Part shown: positions 51,966-59,762 of the stretch, in pieces
Layout of the letters: the number at the start of each line of letters is the position of its first letter
How positions within the stretch are numbered: the stretch's first letter is position 1
Assembly: GCA_039820405.1 (NCBI GenBank)
Contig: JBCBQC010000033.1
Span: 1 to 59,762, forward strand
From: CALLVY01 sp937899855
GTDB lineage: Bacteria > Bacteroidota > Bacteroidia > Chitinophagales > Saprospiraceae
Direction of reading: 5' to 3'
DNA length: 59,762 bases
The notes under the pieces: model-generated
Database searches by the model: none
What the model was told of the DNA's origin: nothing
What the model saw: the letters and a program-made list of their open reading frames with translations, nothing else
Position numbers and translations under genes: made by a program

Positions 51966-53510
51966 CTATTTGTTGACTTGTTGTAGCAGGGCCTTTACCG
52001 CTGCGGCGGGCTGGATCAGCTTACCGGTTTGCGCGGTATTTTGGGTGTCGGCTCCGGTGGAATTGATGATTTTGTAAGCCTGCTTGGTCGTCAGGTCAGG
52101 TTGGATGCTTTTGAGTAAGCCCAGGAGTCCGGCGACGTAAGGGGTGGCCATGGAGGTCCCGTTGAAGGCGGCGTAGCGGTTTTTGGGGATGGTGGAATAG
52201 ATTTGTACGCCCGGGGCGGCGATGCCTTGGTTGACATCGGTGACGTAATTGGAGAAGGAGGCGCGGTTGAGATTGGTATCGACGGCGCTGACGGTGATGG
52301 CGCTGGGCGCGTTGGCGGGGGAGTAGTTGGCGGCGTTGGCATTGCTGTTGCCGGCGGCGGCCACTACGATGGCACCGGCTTTGTTGGCGTAGCGGATGGC
52401 TTGCTCGTAGGCCCGTTGGCGCTGGCGGTTGGAGGGGCCACCGAGAGACATGGAGATGACGTCCGCTCCCCGGTCGGCCGCTTCGATGATGCCCTTGATG
52501 ATGCTTTGTTGGGTACCGCCACCGTAGGCGCCGAGTACGCGGACGCTGGCCACCTCGACAAAATCGTTTTGGAGCGAGAAGGAGGCGACGCCTTTTTTAT
52601 TGTTGGAGACCGAGGCGGCGATCCCGGCGCAGTGGGTGCCGTGGCCCTGGGGATCGCTGTCGTGTTTGCGGGCGATGGATTTGTAATTGGCGGCGAGGTC
52701 CTCGTGGGCGGCGTCGATACCGGTATCGAGAATGGCGATGAGGGCCTTGCGCTGGGGACGGACTTCTTGCTTGCGGAGCAAGTCGTACAATTCGTTGACC
52801 TTCATGGCTTCAAATCCCCAGAGTTGGTCGACCGCTGGATCGTTGATGCCGTAGGAAATGCCCCGCCGGAGGCTGGGCACTTGCTCCAGGGGATCCAGTT
52901 GGATGCGCTCGTTTTCTTCGACCCAGTCGACCAAGCCACTATTCAGCAGGTCCTTTTCCAGATCGGCGATGCGGTCCACTTCGGTATCGGGCAGGTCGAG
53001 CACCAGATAGTCGTCGAGCTCGGTCTGGTCGGCCCGCTCGGGTTGGAAGGCACGCTGGTAGCGGGTCGCTCCGTAGGCGGCTAGGACCCGGTCTAATTGT
53101 TCCAAATCTTTGCCCTCTACCATATCGACGAGCAATTCGCCGTAGAAATTGGCTTCGGTGCTCAGGCGACTGGGCGCTTCGGTCAGGCTTTGACTCATTC
53201 GCTGGAATCCGAAGGCGTAAAATACGTAATACAAAAGTCCCAGGGCACCAAAGAAAAGGATGGTGTTGCGCCGGATAAAATTGAAGCCCTGCGAGACGAC
53301 ACCCAGGACCATCAAATCGCGGAACAAGACCCACAATTTGGTGGAGAGGGTACCATCGGAAAAGGCGAGGGAAAAGAGGTAGATCATAAATCCGCCCAAA
53401 AAGGCACTACTCATGAGTCGGCTGCGCTGGGGATTGTCCTGATAGTAGAACCAGAGGATCAAACCGGACAGGCTGACGATAAAACCGAGAGGATAGATGA
53501 CTTGCAACAT
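51966..53510 (-). CDS. membrane-anchored subtilase (S8)
   Basis: 514 residues. Hydrophobic segments at about 5-23, 34-51, 60-78 and 83-103 make an N-terminal membrane module. A pro-region (about 110-215) with a typical fold for subtilase prodomains follows. The catalytic triad is Asp262 in ILDTGIDAAH, His290 in QGHGTHCAG and Ser in FNGTSMATPYVAGL (about 457); the oxyanion Asn lies in VVAAAGNSNANA. With four helices the catalytic domain should be outside or in the periplasm. Membrane-integrated subtilases of this kind are uncommon, and the sequence does not show what it processes. It converges with the exported subtilase at 50153. Confidence 0.9.
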   Translation of the reverse strand: MLQVIYPLGFIVSLSGLILWFYYQDNPQRSRLMSSAFLGGFMIYLFSLAFSDGTLSTKLWVLFRDLMVLGVVSQGFNFIRRNTILFFGALGLLYYVFYAFGFQRMSQSLTEAPSRLSTEANFYGELLVDMVEGKDLEQLDRVLAAYGATRYQRAFQPERADQTELDDYLVLDLPDTEVDRIADLEKDLLNSGLVDWVEENERIQLDPLEQVPSLRRGISYGINDPAVDQLWGFEAMKVNELYDLLRKQEVRPQRKALIAILDTGIDAAHEDLAANYKSIARKHDSDPQGHGTHCAGIAASVSNNKKGVASFSLQNDFVEVASVRVLGAYGGGTQQSIIKGIIEAADRGADVISMSLGGPSNRQRQRAYEQAIRYANKAGAIVVAAAGNSNANAANYSPANAPSAITVSAVDTNLNRASFSNYVTDVNQGIAAPGVQIYSTIPKNRYAAFNGTSMATPYVAGLLGLLKSIQPDLTTKQAYKIINSTGADTQNTAQTGKLIQPAAAVKALLQQVNK

Positions 53511-53708
53511 TTTGAAACGGATTTTTGTTTTTTTGCTACTACGAGCTACTCGATAAGATACAAACTCTGGTTACCAAAATCAAAAGGAAAAGATCAGATT
53601 GGCCCACGGGTCGGTCAACGAATTGGAATCATAGACGAGTAGGATCGAAATTATGTCGCAATTATTATCAATACTGATGAACAGCTAGGCAAAAGGCCGA
53701 AAGTTTTT

Positions 53709-53716
53709 TATTTTTG
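53709..53716 (+). promoter_or_regulatory. -7 box for trxB
   Basis: TATTTTTG fits TAnnTTTG and lies 42 bases before the trxB start codon. A -33 TTTG at the expected spacing was not found. Confidence 0.35.
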
Positions 53717-53758
53717 CGCTCTTGAAAAGCGGTTCATTTAAAAACAGAAAAAATACCC

Positions 53759-54703
53759 ATGTCAAAAGGAGTTGAACACGTCCACTGTGCCATTATCGGA
53801 TCCGGCCCCGCTGGTTACACCGCCGCGGTCTACGCCGCGCGGGCCAACATGAAGCCCGTACTGTTTACCGGCCCCGAGCCCGGCGGTCAATTGATGATTA
53901 CTACGGAGGTGGAAAATTATCCCGGCTACTCCGACGGAGTGCAGGGCCCCCAAATGATGGAGGATTTTCGCAAGCAAGCCGCCCGCTTCGACACCGATAT
54001 CCGCGGTCAGATGATTACCAAGGTCGATTTTAGCGGTCCGGTCCACAAGATGTGGAACGAGGCGGGGGATGAGCTCCACGCCGACGCCGTCATTATCTCT
54101 ACCGGCGCCAGCGCCAAGTGGTTGGGGCTCGAATCGGAGCAACGACTGATGAACATGGGCGTATCGGCCTGCGCGGTTTGCGATGGTTTTTTCTACCGTG
54201 GCAAAGAAGTAGCCGTGGTGGGTGGTGGCGATACCGCCGCCGAGGAGGCCCTGTACTTGTCCAAACTCTGTCCGAAGGTCAATCTCTTGGTCCGTCGGGA
54301 CGAGATGCGGGCTTCCAAGATCATGCAGGATCGCGTCCTGAATACGGAAAACATCCAGGTCCACTGGAATACCGAGGCCCAGGAAATTCTGGGAACGGAA
54401 GAAGTCGTGGGGGTCCGGGTGATCAACAATAAGACTCAGGCGGTGACGGAGGTTCCGGTCAGTGCCCTTTTCGTCGCCATTGGTCACAAACCCAACACCG
54501 ATATTTTCAAGGGCTGGATAGACATGGAGGCCAGCGGTTACCTCATCACCAAGCCGGGGCGTACGCACACCAATATTGAGGGCGTATTTGCCAGCGGAGA
54601 TGCGCAGGACAATATCTACCGGCAGGCAGTTACGGCGGCGGGAACCGGTTGTATGGCCGCCCTCGATGCCGAACGCTACCTGACCGAAAAGGGAATCATC
54701 TAA
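53759..54703 (+). CDS. trxB: thioredoxin-disulfide reductase TrxB
   Basis: NADPH-dependent reduction of thioredoxin, cytoplasm. 314 residues, the usual length. FAD motif IIGSGPAGYTAAVYAARA (12-29), redox-active pair CAVC (Cys138 and Cys141), NADPH motif AVVGGGDTAAEEALYL, and the C-terminal FAD motif GVFASGDAQDN with YRQAVTAAGTGCMAAL. The ATG at 53759 gives the standard short N-terminus. fbaA follows 43 bases downstream in the same direction, so they may share a transcript. Confidence 0.97.
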   Translation: MSKGVEHVHCAIIGSGPAGYTAAVYAARANMKPVLFTGPEPGGQLMITTEVENYPGYSDGVQGPQMMEDFRKQAARFDTDIRGQMITKVDFSGPVHKMWNEAGDELHADAVIISTGASAKWLGLESEQRLMNMGVSACAVCDGFFYRGKEVAVVGGGDTAAEEALYLSKLCPKVNLLVRRDEMRASKIMQDRVLNTENIQVHWNTEAQEILGTEEVVGVRVINNKTQAVTEVPVSALFVAIGHKPNTDIFKGWIDMEASGYLITKPGRTHTNIEGVFASGDAQDNIYRQAVTAAGTGCMAALDAERYLTEKGII

Positions 54704-54746
54704 TCGGTCCCCAGCACACCATAAAAAAACAAAACAACCTTTAAGC

Positions 54747-55832
54747 ATGTCAGCAACCACCACCCGCTTCCGTCCCGGCGTACTTTGGGGCGACGAAGTC
54801 ACCGAGCTCTTCAACTACGCCAACGAGCACAATTTTGCCCTTCCCGCGGTCAACGTCGTGGGTACCAACTCGATCAATGCCGTTCTCGAAACGGCGCGTG
54901 ATCTGAATTCGCCCGTAATCATTCAGTTTTCCAATGGTGGGGCGCAGTTTTTTGCGGGTAAAGGACTCGACAACACCGACCAACAGTGCGCCGTGCTGGG
55001 GGGCATTTCCGGTGCCATGCACGTACATACCGTTGCCCAGGCCTACGGCGTGACGGTGGTGCTGCATACCGACCACTGTGCCAAAAAGCTACTGCCCTGG
55101 ATCGATGGTTTGCTGGATGCGGGCGAGCGTTTTTTCGAATCGCGGGGCTACCCCCTGTACAGCTCGCACATGCTGGACTTGAGTGAGGAACCCCTCGAAG
55201 AAAACATCGAAATCTGCGTCAAGTACCTGGAGCGGATGTCCAAAATCGGGATGACCCTAGAAATCGAACTGGGCGTCACCGGTGGGGAAGAAGATGGCGT
55301 GGACAATACCGACATCGATTCTTCACGGCTTTACACCCAGCCCGAAGAGGTGGCCCAAGCTTACGAAGCCCTCATGAAAGTGAGCGACCGCTTTACGATT
55401 GCCGCCGCCTTTGGCAACGTGCACGGGGTCTACAAGCCCGGAAACGTCGAATTGAAGCCGGTCATTTTGAAAAATTCGCAGGATTTTGTCCAGGAAAAGT
55501 TTGGGACGGCGGCCAATCCCATCAACTTCGTGTTCCACGGGGGCTCGGGTTCCTCGCGGGAAGAGATTCGGGAGGCCATTGAGTACGGAGCGGTCAAGAT
55601 GAACATCGATACCGACCTACAGTGGGCTTTCTGGGATGGTGTTCGCGGCTACTACGAAGACAATCGCGACTACCTCCAGGGGCAGATCGGTAACCCGGAA
55701 GGGGAGGACAAGCCCAACAAGAAAAAGTACGACCCCCGCAAGTGGCTGCGCGTGGCCGAGGGCAGCTTTGCCAACCGGCTGAAATCGGCTTTTGAAGACT
55801 TAAATGGAGTCAATCGCAACGATATGGCTTGA
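54747..55832 (+). CDS. fbaA: class II fructose-bisphosphate aldolase
   Basis: Zinc-dependent reversible cleavage of fructose 1,6-bisphosphate in glycolysis and gluconeogenesis. 361 residues, matching the longer class IIA type. VVGTNSINAVLETARDLNSP near the start; the zinc site VVLHTDHCAKK (Asp109, His110); LEIELGVTGGEEDGVDN; GNVHGVYKPGNVELKP and VFHGGSGSSREEI carrying the phosphate loop and further zinc ligands. Cytoplasmic. Probably co-transcribed with trxB. Confidence 0.97.
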   Translation: MSATTTRFRPGVLWGDEVTELFNYANEHNFALPAVNVVGTNSINAVLETARDLNSPVIIQFSNGGAQFFAGKGLDNTDQQCAVLGGISGAMHVHTVAQAYGVTVVLHTDHCAKKLLPWIDGLLDAGERFFESRGYPLYSSHMLDLSEEPLEENIEICVKYLERMSKIGMTLEIELGVTGGEEDGVDNTDIDSSRLYTQPEEVAQAYEALMKVSDRFTIAAAFGNVHGVYKPGNVELKPVILKNSQDFVQEKFGTAANPINFVFHGGSGSSREEIREAIEYGAVKMNIDTDLQWAFWDGVRGYYEDNRDYLQGQIGNPEGEDKPNKKKYDPRKWLRVAEGSFANRLKSAFEDLNGVNRNDMA

Positions 55833-55840
55833 GCAATCTT

Positions 55841-57253
55841 TTAGACGGGAATAAACTCCGAATAGACCTCGTTGTCGGCATTGCCGGGCGAGGTCTGTTT
55901 GTTTTTCTTGGGTAGGGTAAAGTAAAAGACCGAGCCCCGCCCCAAGTCGGATTCGAGCCAGATGCGGCCCTGGTTTTGCTCGACGATCTTCTTACAAGTC
56001 GCCAAGCCGATGCCCGAGCTGTTGTGGTAGGCGTTGGATTGGAGCTTGATAAAGATGTCAAAGACCTTCTGCTGGTTTTCCTTGGCGATGCCCATCCCGT
56101 TGTCCCGAACCGCAAATTCGTAGTGATCGTGGGTCTCGCGACTCGAAATGATGATGATGGGCATGACCTCCTCCCGCCGGTACTTGATGGCGTTCGATAC
56201 CAAATTTTGAAGTAGCTGCACCATCTTGACCTGGGCCAGCTGGACCTGCTCCGGTAAATTCTGCCAGTAAATGCGGGCGTCGTTTTCGGTAATCTGAGTA
56301 TGTAGATTGCTGAGAATGATATTTTTGACCCCTTCGATACTGGATTTTTCTTCCTCCCGCTCCGCCTTCTTGCTCACCCGAGCGTAGGTGATCAAATCCT
56401 CGATCAACTGATTCATGTTTTTGACCGAACCCGTGATAAAACCCAAAAACTCCTCGGTATTGGCATCCATCTCCCGTTGGCGTTCCAGGTGTCGCTGGAG
56501 CATCATCGAAAAATTATTGATGTTGCGGAGGGGCTGTTTGAGGTCGTGAGATACGATGTAGGCAAACTGCTCCAATTCGAGATTGGTGGAGCGGAGGTCC
56601 TGCTCTACCTTTTCCAGCTCCTTGGCTTTGAGGGCAATCTCTTGTTTTTGCTGGGCCAGGGTTTTCTTCTGTTCGTTTAGCGTCTGAATAATGCGGTTTT
56701 GTCCCGTCTTGAAGACCATGATGAGTGCCACCATGGCGATGAAGAAAAAGAGGAAACTGACGTAGTAGTAGCCCGCCGTAATGTGTTGGAGCTCTTCGGC
56801 AAAAGAACTGCCCCGGTATTGCTCCTGGTAGTAGAGCCAGGCCTGAAAAACCAGCAGACCCGCCGTCCAAAACAGGCCGGAGCGCACATCGGCCAAAAAG
56901 AAAGCCATCATGGGGACCACTAGTAGCCAGATGAGGTTGTCGGAATAGAGACCACCCGATTGGTAGGTCATCGGTACCAAACAGCAGGCAATGACGGCAG
57001 CCATAATGTTGCCGATGATGCTGAGGTTGTTGACGTAGCGGAAGGTGAGGATGAGTAGGGCGGCAATCGGGAGGGCTACGTGGTAGGGAAAGGGCAGTTT
57101 GACCTCGATAAAATGACTAGCAACCCAATTTCCTACTCCCAGCAGCAGTAAGACGATCTGGGTGTAGATGACAATCTTTGCCTTTCGGTACTGATAGTCC
57201 GACTGCCGGAGCTTATTCGATACGAGCCTGTCCGTAAAACGGGTGAGGAGCAT
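55841..57253 (-). CDS. membrane histidine kinase
   Basis: 470 residues. Five or six hydrophobic helices in the N-terminal 190 residues with no large periplasmic loop, so the sensor is a membrane module of the MASE type. A coiled-coil linker (LNEQKKTLAQQKQEIALKAKELEKVEQD) follows, then HisKA with the phospho-His in FAYIVSHDLKQPL (about 245) and the ATPase with LVSNAIKYRREE, DNGMGIAKENQQKVF and GIGLATCKKIVEQ. The frame opens at 57388, but the ATG at 57253 (MLLTRFTDRL) begins right before the first helix. No response regulator gene is adjacent, so its partner lies elsewhere. Confidence 0.93.
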   Translation of the reverse strand: MLLTRFTDRLVSNKLRQSDYQYRKAKIVIYTQIVLLLLGVGNWVASHFIEVKLPFPYHVALPIAALLILTFRYVNNLSIIGNIMAAVIACCLVPMTYQSGGLYSDNLIWLLVVPMMAFFLADVRSGLFWTAGLLVFQAWLYYQEQYRGSSFAEELQHITAGYYYVSFLFFFIAMVALIMVFKTGQNRIIQTLNEQKKTLAQQKQEIALKAKELEKVEQDLRSTNLELEQFAYIVSHDLKQPLRNINNFSMMLQRHLERQREMDANTEEFLGFITGSVKNMNQLIEDLITYARVSKKAEREEEKSSIEGVKNIILSNLHTQITENDARIYWQNLPEQVQLAQVKMVQLLQNLVSNAIKYRREEVMPIIIISSRETHDHYEFAVRDNGMGIAKENQQKVFDIFIKLQSNAYHNSSGIGLATCKKIVEQNQGRIWLESDLGRGSVFYFTLPKKNKQTSPGNADNEVYSEFIPV

Positions 57254-57437
57254 GGGAAATCTGGTATTGTTTATCTCTCTGTGTCTTCCGTTAGCGTAGA
57301 AAGGGTTGGTGGTAACTCGTCCTGGGCGCTGGAATATATTGTAGCAGGAAATATGCCAAGTTCCCCGAGGTGAGGCGATAATGATCACGGTACAGTAAAA
57401 TAGCTACGTTGGTTGGTGAGGCGGATCGCTTTCCGAC

Positions 57438-59420
57438 TTATTTGAGAACCACCGCCTTGAATTTGGCCGCCAGTTCATTGCGCAGTTGCGATAACTTTTG
57501 CTGAACCCGTAGCAATCGCATGATTTGTTCGTGGTCGCCGGCATCCTGGGCCTGGCGAATCTCCGCCTGGTTGTGGAGCATCATCTGGTCGGCTTTTTTG
57601 ATTTTGTACATAAAAACCACGTTGATGCTGTCCTTTTTAAAGTTTTGCTCCGGGTCGAGCTGATTTTGGAGGGGCAAATTGTGTAGGCCAATCCAGTTGG
57701 GGCTGTATTCGTAGGGGCTTTGGAGCAGGTCGATGGCCAGGCGGCTGATGTTGGGGTCGCGGTGGTTGACGAAGTACTGGGTACTCAGGGGCTCCTGGGC
57801 CAGGGTACGCTCCAAACAATCGCGGACCAGTTGGCGATAGTGCTCGTGGTGAAACTCGTCGATGACCTCCTCGATATTGCTCAGTACGTAGGCCTCCACC
57901 GTGAGGCCTTCCTCCGCATCAAACATTTTCCCAGCGTGGCTGATTAGCACCCGAACGATCTCCCGCTCCTGTAGCTCCAGGCCCTTGGCCGGACTGGAGG
58001 GGCGGGGCGCAGCGTCGTCTTCGCCCTGCCCTTCGGCCGGCTCGGGGGCCACTGCCTTGAGCGCGGGCTCCCGTTGGTCCACATTGCGGGCTTCCCCCCG
58101 TTGGCGGCGTTTGTGACGCCGTCGCAGCAGCTCGGTGACCGTCCGGTTGGTCTCATCCACCAAGATGCTTTCTTCCACTTTCATGACGACGGAGCACTCC
58201 TTGACGTAGAGCGAACGTTTGATCGGGTCGGGAATCCGGGCGATGCTGGACACGATGTCCTTGATCAGCTTGGTCTTTTTGATGGGATCGCCCGCGGCCT
58301 CCTCCATGAGCAGGTCGGTCTTGAAAAAGATAAAATCGCGGGCTTGGGCCTCGATGTATTCCTGGAAGGCCTCGGTACCCACTTGCTGGAGGTAGGAATC
58401 GGGATCTTCCCCCTGAGGAAGGAGGACGACGCGTACGTTGAGGTCCTGTTCGAGGACCAGGTCGAGCCCCCGGAGGGCGGCCTTGACACCGGCGGCATCA
58501 CCATCGTAGAGGATTTTGACGTTGGGGGTGTAGCGTTTGATGAGGCCAATCTGGTCGACGGTGAGGGAGGTACCCGAGGAAGCCACCACGTTTTCGATGC
58601 CGGCCTGGTGGAGTGAGATGACGTCGGTGTAGCCCTCGACGAGGATGCACTCGTCGAGTCGGCGAATGGACTTGCGGGCCTGGTAGGCGCCGTAAAGAAA
58701 TTTACTTTTGAGGTAGACTTCCGTTTCGGGCGAGTTGATGTACTTGGGGGCCTTGACGTCCTTTTGCATGATCCGTCCGGCGAAGCCCACGACCTTGCCA
58801 CTGAGGTTGAAAAGGGTAAACATGACCCGGCCCCGGAAAAAGTCGCGTCCGTATTTAGAGGTTAGCCCCAGCTTCTTGAGCAGCTCCAGCGAATGGCCGT
58901 CCTGCGTCGCTTGGAGGGTGAAGGCATCTTTTTTAGCCGGGGCGTAGCCCAAGCCAAAGGATTGGATGGTCTCTTCGCGAAAGCCACGTTCCTTGAAGTA
59001 GTGAAGGCCTACCGACTTACCCGTATCGGTTTCAAACAGTTGCTTTTGGTAGTAGGCCTTGGCGTAGTCGTTGACGATAAAGAGGCTATCGAGGTAGCGT
59101 CGTTCCTCCTGGTGCTCCTTGCTGGTTTGGGTCTCCTCGATCTCGATATTGTAGCGTTTGGCCAGGTAGCGGAGGGCCTCGGGAAAGCTCATGCTTTCGT
59201 GGTCCATGATGAAGCGTACGGCATTGCCCGCCTTGCCACAGCCAAAGCACTTGTAGAGGTTTTTGGAGGGGGAAACGGTAAAGGAAGGGGTCTTCTCGTG
59301 GTGAAAGGGACACAGCCCGATCAGATTAGCTCCCCGCCGTTTGAGGCTAACGAAGTCTTCAATCACTTCCTCGACCTTGGCCGTGTCGAGAATTTCCTGT
59401 ACCGATTTTTGTGAAATCAT
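57438..59420 (-). CDS. dnaG: DNA primase DnaG
   Basis: Lays down RNA primers for DNA replication. 660 residues. Zinc-binding CHC2 domain (Cys37, His40, Cys58 and Cys61: CPFH and CFGC), then the RNA polymerase domain with Toprim motifs ILVEGYTDVISLHQAG (about 262-277) and ILYDGDAAGVKAALRGL (about 310-326). The last 200 residues (helicase-interaction domain) follow a variable, charged linker (about 435-480). The ATG at 59420 gives the standard MISQKSVQEILDTAKVEEVIEDFVSL. Upstream sits an AT-rich gap to the window end. Confidence 0.97.
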   Translation of the reverse strand: MISQKSVQEILDTAKVEEVIEDFVSLKRRGANLIGLCPFHHEKTPSFTVSPSKNLYKCFGCGKAGNAVRFIMDHESMSFPEALRYLAKRYNIEIEETQTSKEHQEERRYLDSLFIVNDYAKAYYQKQLFETDTGKSVGLHYFKERGFREETIQSFGLGYAPAKKDAFTLQATQDGHSLELLKKLGLTSKYGRDFFRGRVMFTLFNLSGKVVGFAGRIMQKDVKAPKYINSPETEVYLKSKFLYGAYQARKSIRRLDECILVEGYTDVISLHQAGIENVVASSGTSLTVDQIGLIKRYTPNVKILYDGDAAGVKAALRGLDLVLEQDLNVRVVLLPQGEDPDSYLQQVGTEAFQEYIEAQARDFIFFKTDLLMEEAAGDPIKKTKLIKDIVSSIARIPDPIKRSLYVKECSVVMKVEESILVDETNRTVTELLRRRHKRRQRGEARNVDQREPALKAVAPEPAEGQGEDDAAPRPSSPAKGLELQEREIVRVLISHAGKMFDAEEGLTVEAYVLSNIEEVIDEFHHEHYRQLVRDCLERTLAQEPLSTQYFVNHRDPNISRLAIDLLQSPYEYSPNWIGLHNLPLQNQLDPEQNFKKDSINVVFMYKIKKADQMMLHNQAEIRQAQDAGDHEQIMRLLRVQQKLSQLRNELAAKFKAVVLK

Positions 59421-59662
59421 ACGCGCAAGTGTTTTTCGAAACCCTCCAGACGGAGGCGGAAAGACCCATTTTGGGACAATTTAGCTGCCCAAAATACGAA
59501 AAAAGTGCTTTTAAGGCTCCCTTAACTTTCTTTAATGAATTTAACACAATCGGGCCTTAAGAATTCACCCACCTGAGCTCCAAGAGCTTAAATATTTGAG
59601 TTTAACATACATTAAAATTGGTAACATTTGTTGGCACTGTAATGGCATGAGTTAAATCAGTT

Positions 59663-59704
59663 ATGCGTACGAAGCTAGAAAACGAAAAAGACCTTAAAGA
59701 TTAA
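59663..59704 (+). CDS. possible 13-residue peptide before a hairpin
   Basis: ATG CGT ACG AAG ... GAT TAA encodes MRTKLENEKDLKD, 22 bases before the terminal hairpin at 59726-59762. The peptide is charged and unlike noise, and leader peptides often precede such stems, but so short a frame can arise by chance. No ribosome-binding sequence is evident. The rest of 59421-59725 shows nothing I can name. Confidence 0.2.
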   Translation: MRTKLENEKDLKD

Positions 59705-59725
59705 TGGGTGTTCTCATAGTGTGTG

Positions 59726-59762
59726 GGCTGCCCCTAACCCGACTTTTCGGGAAGGGGCAGCC
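59726..59762. terminator. long stem-loop at the window edge, perhaps a terminator
   Basis: GGCTGCCCCT (59726-59735) pairs with AGGGGCAGCC (59753-59762), with an inner CCCG/CGGG stem (59738-59741 with 59748-59751). The window ends right after the stem, so any T-run is out of sight. It could end a plus-strand transcript. Confidence 0.45.

Noticed and set aside
53762..54814. 350-codon minus-strand frame
   Set aside because: Antisense to trxB, which is certain.
1..59762. tRNA, rRNA, CRISPR, insertion sequence or prophage
   Set aside because: Looked for T-arm sequences, rRNA blocks, regularly spaced repeats, transposase motifs and integrase or phage genes; none seen. The weak remnant near 27780-27940 is not enough for a mobile-element call.

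Overview
This 59.8 kb window looks like ordinary chromosome from a Bacteroidota bacterium, most likely a Saprospiria/Lewinella-type marine organism; the genus is an inference. The evidence is: a secreted M43 metalloprotease ending in a type IX secretion (T9SS) sorting domain and a subtilase with a divergent one; several promoter-like sites of the Bacteroidota form TAnnTTTG, one with a well-spaced TTTG -33 box; little Shine-Dalgarno signal; and many conserved Bacteroidota families (VIT/VWA proteins, YceI with MarR, DUF819, PorT-like barrels). Coding DNA is moderately GC-rich, which creates long antisense open frames over real genes; these were discarded. I see no rRNA, tRNA, CRISPR array, prophage or intact insertion sequence.

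Left part (1-23.8 kb): a possible structured RNA ending in a terminator with no visible gene (about 260-573); a small unknown protein; a secreted C1 peptidase convergent with an acyl-CoA dehydrogenase; a minus-strand run glycosyltransferase, prolyl oligopeptidase lipoprotein, diadenylate cyclase CdaA, acetyltransferase; MiaE; secreted and barrel proteins; two hydrolase or hypothetical genes; a PKD protein; a VWA protein; a thioredoxin-fold redox protein and malate dehydrogenase. Next come the M43 protease and a three-gene cell-wall set (lipoprotein, large coiled-coil protein with a peptidoglycan-binding-like segment, L,D-transpeptidase lipoprotein), whose last gene overlaps the protease tail to tail. 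A type II NADH dehydrogenase closes this part.

Middle (23.8-38.6 kb): a candidate minus-strand small RNA; a marR-yceI pair with a palindrome lying on the promoter; a second plus-strand terminator without a gene; SppA; a beta-propeller-like lipoprotein; an alpha/beta hydrolase; a 180-bp cluster of four hairpins; two secreted VWA proteins; and a plus-strand operon of a small membrane protein, an Ntox23-like secreted protein, a ClpA/ClpB-like double AAA+ protein and a DUF819 membrane protein.

Right part (38.6-59.8 kb): a minus-strand phosphorelay operon (sigma-54 NtrC-type regulator, four-PAS histidine kinase, single-domain receiver, receiver-HPt protein, HsdR-N-like nuclease-fold protein); small genes; a second and larger ClpA-like protein with a C-terminal region resembling the N-terminal half of peptide chain release factors; two convergent subtilases; TrxB; class II fructose-bisphosphate aldolase; a membrane histidine kinase; and DNA primase.

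The most unusual elements are the two ClpA-like paralogues (degenerate first ATPase site, missing second-ring pore loop, release-factor-like extension on one) and the intergenic structured RNA candidates. All calls come from reading the sequence; no database search was possible.
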